From positions 1 through 21,827 of the forward strand of contig CAJNOQ010003002.1 of the NCBI GenBank assembly GCA_905250885.1: a stretch of 21,827 nt of DNA. Direction: 5' to 3'. Positions 9,582 through 18,654 of this stretch are shown in pieces. Source of the DNA: Didymodactylos carnosus (Eukaryota > Rotifera > Eurotatoria > Philodinida > Philodinidae). Made by a program: the position numbers and the translations under genes. Under the pieces are notes generated by a model. That model worked only from the letters and a program-made list of their open reading frames with translations. It searched no databases and had not been told where the DNA came from. The first letter of the stretch is position 1. Each line of letters begins with the position of its first letter.

Positions 9582-10342
9582 TAGGGATGGTCTGTTCTCG
9601 GTTCTCGTTAGAAACCCGAACCACAGTTCTCTTGTCTTCGATTCCTCATCGGAAACCGAAACCGCGGTTCTCGGTTCTGTGAATCGAACCAGAACCGCGG
9701 TTCTGTAGACGGTTCCTTTTTTTAGGGACCGAGACTTTTTTAACCATAGATAACTTACTACAGTTTTATTTTGAGAAAGCTATATTTAGCGTTCATAACG
9801 CATACTTGTGCGCAACTTCGTTTACATGAGATCTTCTATACCTGGCGAACCCATCGACTCTTATCAGATAAGAGATATAGCCAGTATTATTATGTCTTTA
9901 TACTGGCCGTAACTTCTGGTCTTGAAACTGTTAAGATCAAACGATAGAAAAGTACAGCATTGAACGCAAAAAAACGAGTGTGAACGGACGATCAACTTTG
10001 TATTTCTGTATGAGGTGCAAAAGAAAACAATAATTCATTCTTTTCTCTTCTGCCTTATCTTTCCGTCTTGCCTTTCTTTTAACAAAATGAAAACACACTC
10101 TTGATAAAGCTGCAAAAAGATATATTTGCCTGCCATTATTTAAAAGAATCCTTTGGTTTACAATACAATGAATTTATTTGGTTGAAATTGTTACTGCCTG
10201 AAAAATTCTTCTTCGCTTCTAAGCTGAGAACCGAGAACAGCGGTTCTCTTCTAAGTCGGAAACCAGAACCGCGGTTCTTTTTGTTTCGGTTTTAACTCGA
10301 GAACTGGAACCGTCATTGCGGCTCCAGAACCGAACATTCCTA
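9582..10342. mobile_element. Nested hAT-like non-autonomous element with GGTTCT-rich subterminal repeats
   Basis: The left end TAGGGATGGTCTGTTCTCGG (9582) matches the inverted right end TAGGAATGTTCGGTTCTGG (10342) at roughly 15 of 19 positions. Flanking 8-mers are GTCGCAAT (9574-9581) and GTCGTGAT (10343-10350), 6 of 8 identical with two transitions, as expected for a worn 8-bp target duplication. Both subterminal regions (9582-9720 and 10220-10342) are rich in GGTTCT / AGAACC units, including the palindrome AGAACCGCGGTTCT near 9691 and 10266. No transposase is seen in the 761 bp. Confidence 0.6.
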
Positions 10343-10681
10343 GTCGTGATCATGTTTTGCCTAAATTTCTTGTCATAGTTGTGAAGAAGTCTGTTAATAT
10401 TCAGTGAAAAAAACCAATTACTCTTCTTTTGATCAATGACGTATGTTATCAAAGGGATAGATTAATTAATCTTTTCACTTTGATTATGTATAGCTGATTT
10501 TTCAAACGCTCTTTTTTAACGAAAATAGCAATCCAATACAATTTTTTAAATTAAGAAGTTTATATAATCAGACTAAGTTTAGGTAATTGGAATGAAGTTT
10601 TAGTAAAACAAATATGTCAGAGATGAAATGAATTTACACAATGTTTTTCGAAAAATCGTGTCGGTATCGGTTGCACCTCTG

Positions 10682-10689
10682 ATTCAATT
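10682..10689. repeat. Target-site duplication, right copy (outer hAT element)
   Basis: ATTCAATT directly after the CACCTCTG terminus; pairs with 9453-9460. Confidence 0.7.
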
Positions 10690-10912
10690 CATCCATTAAT
10701 AAAATATTAACCGAAATGTGTTTTTTCAGAAATTTTAGTTTTAGAAGAAGCCGTGTACGATGCCGTTTATACAGGTGATAGGATAAGAAAAAATGAGTAT
10801 CTGTTTCCGATAACTCACATGAACACAATGGAGACGGAACACAATTCCGTTTGTAAAGATAATAATTAAACTGAGGAGAATTTTATTTTATTCTCATAAA
10901 TCTTATTTCAGC
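10690..10912. other. Short stretch right of the hAT element, ending in a splice-acceptor-like sequence
   Basis: No gene is seen. The end TTATTTCAG just before 10912 is a good 3' splice-site match and leads into an open plus-strand frame. Confidence 0.3.
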
Positions 10913-11126
10913 TGTGCGGTTTGAGAACGTTAATTGCTTTCTGAAATGGAATGATTGTGCGTTTACTGACCAAAGAATTGTACAACATTTCTCTCAAGTT
11001 CAACGTTTACACTATTTGATACTCAGGGAACTCGTCTATTACCTCATTCCGTTCATTCGTTGCAATCGTAAACAATTACCATTTTTAACAGTTTCAGTAC
11101 GTCATCGTGTGTTACTTCTCAAGTAA
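10912..11126 (+). CDS. Possible exon of an unassigned protein (LRR/F-box-like character)
   Basis: After a TTATTTCAG acceptor the plus strand stays open for 70 residues to TAA at 11124-11126. The peptide is rich in Leu, Ile, Arg, His and Phe with spaced hydrophobics ('HFSQVQRLHYLILRELVYYL', 'KQLPFLTVSVRHRVLLLK'). This resembles leucine-rich stretches of F-box-type proteins common in bdelloids, but that is a loose impression. No upstream exon could be matched. It overlaps the end of the minus-strand RT fragment by 25 bp. It may be a remnant left after transposon insertion upstream. Confidence 0.3.
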
Positions 11127-11365
11127 TGATAAGTATTTTGAGGATATAAGTGGACATGCTCGTACAAATAGCCCGGGGCTAGCCTACAGATGACCTTTGA
11201 AAAAGTTACAATGCATTTAATGCGAAAATGTCTTTGCAGGTCAATCCAACCTAACGTGCTCAAAATGCGCTCGCTAGATGACTCAGCTAAAACTACTAGT
11301 GCTGCCTGGTATTGAACCGACCTCAATTTTCTGATATTACTATTAGTTGTTATAGAAAACATCAC
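11102..11365 (-). pseudogene. Fragment of a non-LTR retrotransposon reverse transcriptase (C-terminal/thumb region)
   Basis: An 87-residue minus-strand frame contains the motif set found just after the catalytic palm of many LINE-type RTs: 'IRKLRSVQYQAALVV', then 'ERILSTLGWIDLQRHFRIK', then a 'TFSKVI..LAPGYL' segment and 'YHYLRS'. In autonomous elements this lies between the polymerase core and the ORF end. The YxDD core, endonuclease and 5' part are absent. Upstream (above 11365) the frame is closed by several stops and only weak similarity to the preceding RT segment can be read. This is a short dead copy; the clade cannot be assigned safely. Confidence 0.65.
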
Positions 11366-12779
11366 AGTACATAGCCAAACGTGGTTAAAATACAGGCTTT
11401 ATATATTGTTTCAAGTGTATTTTCCGCAATAACCATTTATGATACTTTATTAATCCAATTGTCGAGCTAGTTTTCGCACACACGCAACAGTGTTCATGTC
11501 TACAATTCCATGAGAATTGCCAGAACTGGCAGAATTAGACGCTTTCAAATACATGCTGTTAATAAGGTTCTGTCCAGAATCTGACTGACTTCTGATAGAA
11601 CTCGAATTCTGATTTTACCAGAATCTGCCAATTCACAGAGAGAGTCTGTACAGAGTTATGTATAATTATGTAGAGTTACATTAGCTCACACGTAGATTCT
11701 GTCTACGAATTGGCAGATTGGCATTGGTATGCGAGTGAGTAGAGATACTTTGAATTCTGCTCAATTCTAGGATTCCCACGGAACAACGGACACCACGCTG
11801 GCATCTGTCGTGTTCGAAACCAGGCCGTCAAATTGCATTAAGTGTTTTCAATTGTTTTTGACTACGATGTGGGAAACATTTTTGGACAGATAGTTTTGTT
11901 AATAAAGAAACTGTCAAAAAGGCATTCATTGTTATTTTATAAGAAAATAATGTCTGATCTTCATGGAAATTTTGCTCTTACGTCCCGAAGAAGCAGTGGA
12001 ACAGTTCGTTCATCACCATACATTGGATGACTAATGAAATCTTAAACAACAAAAGAAATGTCTCCTGATGTTTAACATAATAATCATCTATAATAGAAGA
12101 CCACTTGTCTGGCAAACCTAGTAGCTTAGGCTTTACGTTTAATTAGATATGCATCAGTGTCAGCATACTGTCAGTTTAAGTCAGTAACAGGCTAGTGTCA
12201 GTATAGTGACCTACTGATTTTACTGGTTTTGACTTATTCCTGATCGGTGCCAGTCTGATACATCCATACTGATGTATAAAATGACTAGCTTTAATACCTG
12301 TTTCAAGAATTATAGTTCTCATTTCTCCATCTTTTAAAAAACGCACGTCTTCTAATTAGTTTTTCCAAATTTTAGTATTCTTCGAATAATAATATAAGCT
12401 TTCTTCTTTTACGAGGTACTGGCCGTTGTACGCACAAAACATATCACTACAGTGACGTTTATAGCACTCTATACTGGTCAGTATATATCATCTACAGTTA
12501 ATAGTTTGGTATTTTAATGATACGCTCGGTTTTGGTCATTTTTAAGCTTTTTTGATAATTACAACCAGTTTCGTCCCTTCATTATTTTCATTCGTATAAT
12601 TAATATATGCTTTATTTATTTCCAGTTTTATAGTTCAATAATAATTGCTTGATGTGAAAAAATCGAAAAGGTGTGTTTTCCACAAATAAAGAAAAATATT
12701 GACTGATAAAAGTCATAGGTCTGAAGCGGGTTAAATAATAAAAAGGATTCAGTTTCATTTAAGTTTTAAAAAAATAGGT
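11366..12779. other. Intergenic stretch with worn repeats
   Basis: No gene is supported. 11490-11770 contains many variants of CAGAATT / AATTCTG, including GCCAGAACTGGC (11519-11530), and may be a decayed repeat related in style to the foldback element at 19487-20094. 12150-12260 contains repeated GTCAGTA / AGTGTCAG strings without a fixed period. The plus-strand ORF at 11842-12030 has no recognisable features. Confidence 0.3.
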
Positions 12780-14475
12780 TTAGGTTGCAGTAAAAATGGA
12801 CATCTTTTGTATTTTGGGAATCAAAGAAATATACTTTGTGTAAGATGGAAATTGATTCCGCTTTATTTAATTCTCTTATAAGGAGTAAATCGGCATCGAG
12901 ATCGTTATTTTCTTACTTTCAAAGGATATATAACTTGAATACGTGTAAAACGTTGATCATAAAAATAATGTTCTTCACCATCGATAAGGCAAATAAGCAA
13001 ACAATTGACATCGAACGTTTTTTGTGCTTTATTCTTGAATATGAAAAATCAGAATAAAACTATGTCGGATCTACTTACTTTCTATCGATTTTGACAGCAA
13101 TTTCACATATTTTTGGGCCTTTGCATAACAATATTCTGCTTCACTATTATTCCGTTCGAGGACACAATGATTACCCAATTTCCGATAAAATGTTGTTAAA
13201 TCGAGTATTAAGCGGAATTGAAGATCATTTCCTATACAAACATCATGTATTTTGGAAAATTGTTGGCTGAACGTACGATAATAATTTACATCTTGATCAT
13301 CATCCGTGTAGATATAGATTGAACTTATTTGTTCGATTGTTTGAAGTTTTGCTAATATTTCGGATAAAATAAACAATTTTGGCAGAACTGTAATTAATTT
13401 AAAATTCTCAATGTGATTATGAATATATTGAAAAAAACTTTCTGTATCACTGTGAAATGAAATCAAATGTTCGTTTTCATTTTCATTCAATCCATTTAAA
13501 TGTAAGGTTAAACTGTTATTGTCATCTAAAACAATAATTTTTACTCTCGATGGTAAATCAGGCTGTTGATCAATACATATTTCACAATTATCTAAATAAA
13601 AGAGTAATTAAGCGATGAAACGTAGCTTAACTCTCCGTCCTGTGAATGAAAAGATATGGGCTCATCCTCCACTAAGGACCTTTTAAAGGCTCCTCCCCCG
13701 TCAGAAATACAAATGTTTTTATAAAAAGTTGATATTAAACTAAACACATCACCAGATAGCCCATGTTGTCTACTATCGGGATTCATAGCGTTGGTCTTTA
13801 TCGAAGGGGTATAGAGGTTTTTAGAAAGCTCAGTGATAGCTTTAAAAAACTTGACTTTTCGACAAATGTCAGCTTCGTAGCTGTAAGATTTCTCGCTAGC
13901 GAAACATCGTGAAGAACTCGGGAAGGTCTTAAACTGAACCTAATCTGTGTGGCTAAAGGTTTATAGAGCCCGATTGCTGAATTAGGTGTTAGTTTTTTGT
14001 CAAATTAAGGATTTCTGGAAAAATCGGATTTTTGGTTGTCTGAAAAACCAACAACTGTAAACTCGGTGGCTGTCAGTTCATGTAGCTGTTCATGTAGTTT
14101 AAAATAAACCAAACCTGAATTCTCTAGTTTGAAATATATTACAAATCTTGCGAAAAACTTCATGGTACTGTTTGGACCTTCAAATCTGGAAAACTCCTAA
14201 AACATAAGACTTGGGGACAAAAAAAAAATTCATCCGCATAACTCATGGTGATTAACATTTACGGAAATTCATCGAAATCGGATGTACGATGCCGGAGATA
14301 ATTCCAAGGAGGGGCCTTAAATGACCAATGTCCTATTCTGTTTTCTATCAGTAGAATTATACAATGATCAAAGGAGACTTTACTTTTTATCTACTCACAT
14401 GAAAAAATAATTATAAAACTAATATCAAACCTTCATTATCAGTAACTGCTGTTGTTTGTTGATTATCATATTCTG
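12780..14475 (-). CDS. Spliced paralogue of the ART/TPR protein's N-terminal domain, lacking the ART domain
   Basis: A chain of minus-strand exons fits by phase. Exon A 14431-14475 ends in phase 1 and joins at GAT (Asp) to exon B 13079-13591. B ends in phase 1 at GAAA|GTAAGT and joins through a 52-bp intron to exon C 12917-13026. C ends in phase 0 and may join through a 56-bp intron to exon D 12780-12860, ending in TAA. The first exon with the ATG was not found. The product is at least about 245 residues. Exon B holds a 'VKIIVLDDNNS' strand and 'QISSIYIYTDDD', then a helical, TPR-like segment ('NSEAEYCYAKAQKYVKLL'). The same pattern occurs in the N-terminal 150 residues of the large neighbour (15601-18654), which reads 'TLVWLDINNS' and 'QITAIYIYCMNK'. 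No R-S-ExE ART motifs are visible in exons A-D. The function of this domain is unknown to me. The gene may be complete and short, or a broken relative of the neighbour; A to C are better supported than D. Confidence 0.5.
13676..14326. mobile_element. Possible non-autonomous TIR element inside the long intron
   Basis: The left end GGACCTTTTAAAGGCTCCTC (13676) resembles the inverted right end GGTCATTTAAGGCCCCTCC (14326) at about three quarters of positions once a 1-2 nt gap is allowed. It lies inside the 839-bp intron (13592-14430) of a gene whose other introns are 52-56 bp, so an insertion would explain the odd intron length. No target duplication or transposase was found. Confidence 0.35.
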
Positions 14476-15600
14476 CTGAAAAATAAGATAGATCTATAAA
14501 AATACAAGTATTTTAACCTGTCAACACTATTTAACAAAAGAAGATTCCCAATTATTCAAGTTTTGATTAAGAAACATAGATACATATTATGGGTAAAAAT
14601 CATAGCCAGTGTACAGTCGAAAGAAAAACATTCTGTGCTTCATGTTTCAGGTTATCACACTTTTCGAAAGTACGAAAGAAATAAACAAAACGTCCAGTAG
14701 TACATGATAAGTTTTATTGTAGACAAGTATTCAGAAATATATCTTTGATTTGTTGACAGTCTACACTTTTTTGAGAAAAAAGATCAATCTACCATCTGCA
14801 TTATGTCTTACTGTTTTGAAGTAGTGGCAAACTCAAGGGAGTAAAACCACCACTTCACTTCACTGAGATCCATACCAGAGATCACGGACCGGGTCTACGC
14901 TTTTGGATCTTGTTTACGGGCCGCGCTACAATTTGATTGCTAGTCCAGCCTTTTTCCCAAAAAGTCGATAAAATTACAAGACAACATCGAAAGGCAACAC
15001 TCATATTAAATGTGAGAAAAAGACACTATCTTCACTTGAAAATGTCACTGATGAAGTTGACTGTCCTTTGAGTATCTGTTCTAGATACTGCTAAAGCTAA
15101 CGGCTAGAGTTTTTGTTTTTTATAGTTATTTTGTTGTCGATCAGTTAGGTGACTATGAAATTTTGAATGATGAAATTCCAACGATGGTAAATCGATTAAT
15201 GCTATTTCAAAATATCGCTTATCTATTCAAACAGACTTCGGGATACTCAATAATAAAACAGTAACTAACACCTGTCTATCTAAAACATAGCTGGACAAAC
15301 TAAACAAAAATACAAAAAGATTAACGTATTTCACAAGCGCATAACCAATTCACAAGGAAAAAAACTGATTTCAAACACTTGCCCAGTTAACACTTTTTAT
15401 AAGCAAAACATTTTATGGATAACAGCGGTAAGAGAGCGCTAAGCTTTACAAAGCCCCCATATATACAATGGCTTCATGTTGATTCGGGTTGCTAGATCTT
15501 TTAAAATTCAGTTTTTTGAAAAGTTTTGACATTAACATTACAAGAAAGAGTGTGTATGAATCATATTTTTCTAAAAGTATGCATCAATGAACATTACATT
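14476..15600. other. Intergenic stretch between the two ART/TPR-family genes
   Basis: This should hold the 5' end of the 12780-14475 gene and the 3' flank of the large gene. No ATG exon could be matched in phase to exon A, and no minus-strand AATAAA was seen close to 15601. A somewhat more GC-rich patch lies at about 14870-14950, with no feature recognised. Confidence 0.3.
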
Positions 15601-18600
15601 CTACTTACGATGTTCACATAATAGGTCATTTATTTCAAATATTGTTTCTTCGATATCTGGATGATTTTCAGGTAAATTCTCTTTTTGGATGCGCAATGTG
15701 ATTAGAAAATACTTTAATGCTAAATCATTATGTTTTTGAGTACGATACACGTGTGCCAGTCTGTCATAACACATAGCAATCGATGGATGTGTAGATTGCA
15801 ATAATTTTGTTCTAATTTCTAATGCTTTTTCAATATTTTGTAAAGCAAGTTTATATTGTTCCATTTCTTCATATATTGTGCCTATATTGAAATGACACTC
15901 AGCTATGACTAATTCATCTCCTTGCTTTATCTCAATTTGCAATGCTTGTTCATGATGCCAAAGTGCCTGATCATATTGATTCTGTTTTTGATAGAGCATT
16001 CCTAATAAGGAATGAGAATGAGCTATCAATGAGAAATCAGGTTCTCTTATACACCTTTGTATTTCTATTGATTGTTTATAAAAGTTCATTGCTTCTACAT
16101 ATTCATTTCGTTCAACATAAATATTAGCCACATATTTCATAGCTTGACTAATTAGAACATAATCATTTGTATATTTAAATAGAAAATGATACGTATTTAA
16201 TGCATCATAATATTCTTCATGTGAATAATAATTAAATGCAATATCATAATAAAATACGGCTAAATTTTCTGTATTTTCATTTAACATATCACCAATTTGT
16301 TTTACATAAATATCTGCTTTTTTATAATCACCTAGATAGTACATTAGACGTGCAAATAAGAGTTGTGGTGTTGATGCAAGCATTTGTTTTTCTGCAAGTG
16401 CATAATATTGATGAAGTAAACCTATATGTTCATTTGTTGTTTGAAGAAAAACGGTTATTAATTTCGATGTACTATTCTCATCTATGTCTACAATTTTGAA
16501 TACAGTTGGAATATCAAATATAACTTCATCATCATCTACATTAATAATAGTTCTAGTTTCTACACTTGGATTACTATGTATTTCAAATAAAACCGATTGA
16601 ACATTATCATCATAATTATCATTTATATTAGCAAATTTTAATGCTACATCACGATTACGTGTAGTAGATAAATATCCATTAAATAATATTAATTCATTTA
16701 AATGTGTTGAATAACGTGTTAATTCATTTTGATCAATTTTCATTCCACGATATGCTATACCCTGAAATTGGTATACATTTGTCATTTGATTATGTATATC
16801 AAATAATGAATAACGAAATTCTATTAATTTTTCAATATTACGTGTTTTAATAGCTTTATTTAATACACGAAATAGAAATGTATTTTGTGTTGTATTTTTT
16901 CTTTTCATATTATAACATATTTGTATCGATTTTTCATTCATTATTCTAGCCAATAATTGATACCACAAAAATAGAACAACATCACGAGTTAATGATCGAG
17001 AAACATTGTAACGACTAAGCAAGAAAGATCTAGAAGTACAAATATGTTGTTTATTTCCATTCTTCAAATAACATTTATCACAACAACTTTTTTTATAAAT
17101 TTCCATTGCTTTATCAACATCATTGTTACAATAATAAGCTAAACCAAGATTATTATAATATAATGAGAGATCTTTATCATTTGATGTTGAAGTTTTTTCA
17201 ATTAATTCAAGTGCTTTCAAATGATTTTCTATAGCTGACGGATATTGTCCTTCTTTTTGTGCAATATATCCCAAACATTGATAACACCATGCTTGAATAG
17301 TATTACGATCATTATCTTCGATAGTTATTGACGATTTTTGTAATAAATATTTAAAATATTTTTCAGCACGATCAAATTTATCCATTTTATCTAATAATAA
17401 ATTATCAAATGTATCAAGTTCGAGTTCTTGACGACTATAATGAAGTATCTGTTTTAATTGATTATCCGTATGTTCATTACATGATTGTAGACTAACTATC
17501 CATTGATTCTGATAATATTTTACATTTTCAATTTTGAATATACTACCTATAGAAATTAAAATCTCATTTTCAGTTTCAAAATTCAACAAATTTCTTATAT
17601 TAGCATACGGTTTAGTCGTTGGTGTATGAGAAAAGTCAAGTAAAATTTCAAATATAACTGATTGTAATTGATTATCATTAGTTGTCGTTAATGACAACGC
17701 AGCAACAGCTACATTTCGGTCTGTTGTTGTCGATAAAAATGTATTTATTAATAAATAATGACCAATAGATGCATACATTGTGTTTATTCTCTCAATAGTC
17801 AATAATTTTCCACAATAAACTTTTACTACTGGTTTTTGTTGTTGATGTATTTGTTTTAATTGTTGACATAAATCGGTAATGAAAAATCGAAATAAAAATA
17901 ATGTTTGAATATTATTTGTTCGTAATGCTTTATTTAACATTTTATATAGAAATGTATCTTTTGTATACCAAGACAGTGCTTGCTCAGATGAATATGTTTG
18001 TTCAAATTTTCTAATTATTTCCGTTTGTATAGAATTTTCAGCATATATTTCTTTGCAAAATTCGATAAATACTTGTTTATCATACTCTGTTTGTTTCATA
18101 CGCAATAAAATCTCAAGCCATAATTGGGAGCATATAAAATCAGTACTTTCAGAGGATAATTTATTAGTTATTTTCATTGACGTCATTGTAAGTTCTTCGA
18201 TTTTTTCACGCTCTTCTTGATCTTGACATACTCTTTTAATAAGTTCATCAGAATCTGTTATTACTGCTAACACTTTTTCAAATGGACGTGACCATTTTTC
18301 ATTATCCGATTTGTTCATACAATAGATATAGATGGCTGTTATCTGCTTTAAATTGTGTACGAGTGGTACAAGTCGTCTACCATGACTACCAGAAACAATT
18401 AAACTAATTTGTTGATTTTCATCTTGTTGTCGTAAATATTGTTCACATTCTTCAACTAAAATAAATATTCTAAAATAATTAAAATTTAAACCTAATTTCT
18501 GTTGTAACTGGAAATGTTCATCTGTTGAATTATTGATATCAAGCCATACCAATGTAAATGTTTCATAATCGTCTTTTAAATTATGACAAGATTGAATATG

Positions 18601-18654
18601 TAGTGAGTTTTTTGAATTGATACTTAAAAGTAGGTTTTTAATTTCGATTCTCAT
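15601..18654 (-). CDS. Large protein with two ADP-ribosyltransferase modules and TPR arrays
   Basis: An uninterrupted 1017-residue ORF, ATG at 18652-18654. Residues about 30-150 form a domain shared with the neighbouring minus-strand gene. ART module 1 (about 165-395) has 'VYCGKLL' where the family has Y-R-G (Cys281 for Arg), 'FLSTTTDRNVAVAA' (Ser308) and 'ETENEILISIGSIFKI' (Glu362-x-Glu364). TPRs follow at about 453-524, then a Cys-rich linker (524-539). ART module 2 (about 553-745) has 'AYRGMKI' (Arg636), 'YLSTTRNRDVALKFA' (Ser663) and 'DDDEVIFDIPTVFKI' (Asp708-x-Glu710). About six TPRs follow (761-992), spaced about 40 residues apart as in kinesin-light-chain-like arrays. Mono-ADP-ribosyltransferases move ADP-ribose from NAD to protein side chains, and TPRs bind partner proteins. 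The helical region before each ART core is also repeated ('FLYKMLNKALRTNNI' and 'FLFRVLNKAIKTRNI'), so the double structure arose by internal duplication or gene fusion. There is no signal peptide or membrane helix, so it is probably cytosolic. It may be weakly active or non-catalytic because each module lacks one key residue. An upstream untranslated exon is possible. Single-exon structure is unlike the spliced neighbour. Confidence 0.9.
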   Translation of the reverse strand: MRIEIKNLLLSINSKNSLHIQSCHNLKDDYETFTLVWLDINNSTDEHFQLQQKLGLNFNYFRIFILVEECEQYLRQQDENQQISLIVSGSHGRRLVPLVHNLKQITAIYIYCMNKSDNEKWSRPFEKVLAVITDSDELIKRVCQDQEEREKIEELTMTSMKITNKLSSESTDFICSQLWLEILLRMKQTEYDKQVFIEFCKEIYAENSIQTEIIRKFEQTYSSEQALSWYTKDTFLYKMLNKALRTNNIQTLFLFRFFITDLCQQLKQIHQQQKPVVKVYCGKLLTIERINTMYASIGHYLLINTFLSTTTDRNVAVAALSLTTTNDNQLQSVIFEILLDFSHTPTTKPYANIRNLLNFETENEILISIGSIFKIENVKYYQNQWIVSLQSCNEHTDNQLKQILHYSRQELELDTFDNLLLDKMDKFDRAEKYFKYLLQKSSITIEDNDRNTIQAWCYQCLGYIAQKEGQYPSAIENHLKALELIEKTSTSNDKDLSLYYNNLGLAYYCNNDVDKAMEIYKKSCCDKCYLKNGNKQHICTSRSFLLSRYNVSRSLTRDVVLFLWYQLLARIMNEKSIQICYNMKRKNTTQNTFLFRVLNKAIKTRNIEKLIEFRYSLFDIHNQMTNVYQFQGIAYRGMKIDQNELTRYSTHLNELILFNGYLSTTRNRDVALKFANINDNYDDNVQSVLFEIHSNPSVETRTIINVDDDEVIFDIPTVFKIVDIDENSTSKLITVFLQTTNEHIGLLHQYYALAEKQMLASTPQLLFARLMYYLGDYKKADIYVKQIGDMLNENTENLAVFYYDIAFNYYSHEEYYDALNTYHFLFKYTNDYVLISQAMKYVANIYVERNEYVEAMNFYKQSIEIQRCIREPDFSLIAHSHSLLGMLYQKQNQYDQALWHHEQALQIEIKQGDELVIAECHFNIGTIYEEMEQYKLALQNIEKALEIRTKLLQSTHPSIAMCYDRLAHVYRTQKHNDLALKYFLITLRIQKENLPENHPDIEETIFEINDLLCEHRK

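Larger units (their letters stand above)
9461..10681. mobile_element. Non-autonomous hAT-type DNA transposon (MITE-like) carrying a nested element
   Basis: The left end begins CAGAGGTGTAATCGGTATC (9461) and the right end, read inverted, begins CAGAGGTGCAACCGATACC (10681). They match at 15 of 19 positions and all four differences are transitions. The CAGAGGTG start is typical of hAT termini. The element is flanked by 8-bp direct repeats ATTCAACT (9453-9460) and ATTCAATT (10682-10689), one mismatch, the size hAT elements produce. No transposase ORF is present. Without the inner element (9582-10342), the outer one would be about 450 bp. The left end carries a strong nested hairpin. Confidence 0.75.

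Noticed and set aside
9443-9708. Overlapping plus-strand ORFs of 74-79 residues
   Set aside because: Translations of subterminal repeats of the hAT elements.
11795-11830. B-box-like TGTTCGAAACC on the plus strand
   Set aside because: Flanking bases do not form a T-stem and no A box is placed correctly.
12150-12260. GTCAG / AGTGTCAG string cluster suggesting a tandem or CRISPR-like array
   Set aside because: Spacing is irregular and units are too short and variable for an array.
12836-13057. 73-residue plus-strand ORF
   Set aside because: Lies antisense to exons C and D of the minus-strand gene, whose phase-matched splicing is better supported.
15942-16499. Plus-strand ORFs inside the large gene
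   Set aside because: Antisense shadows of the ART/TPR coding sequence.
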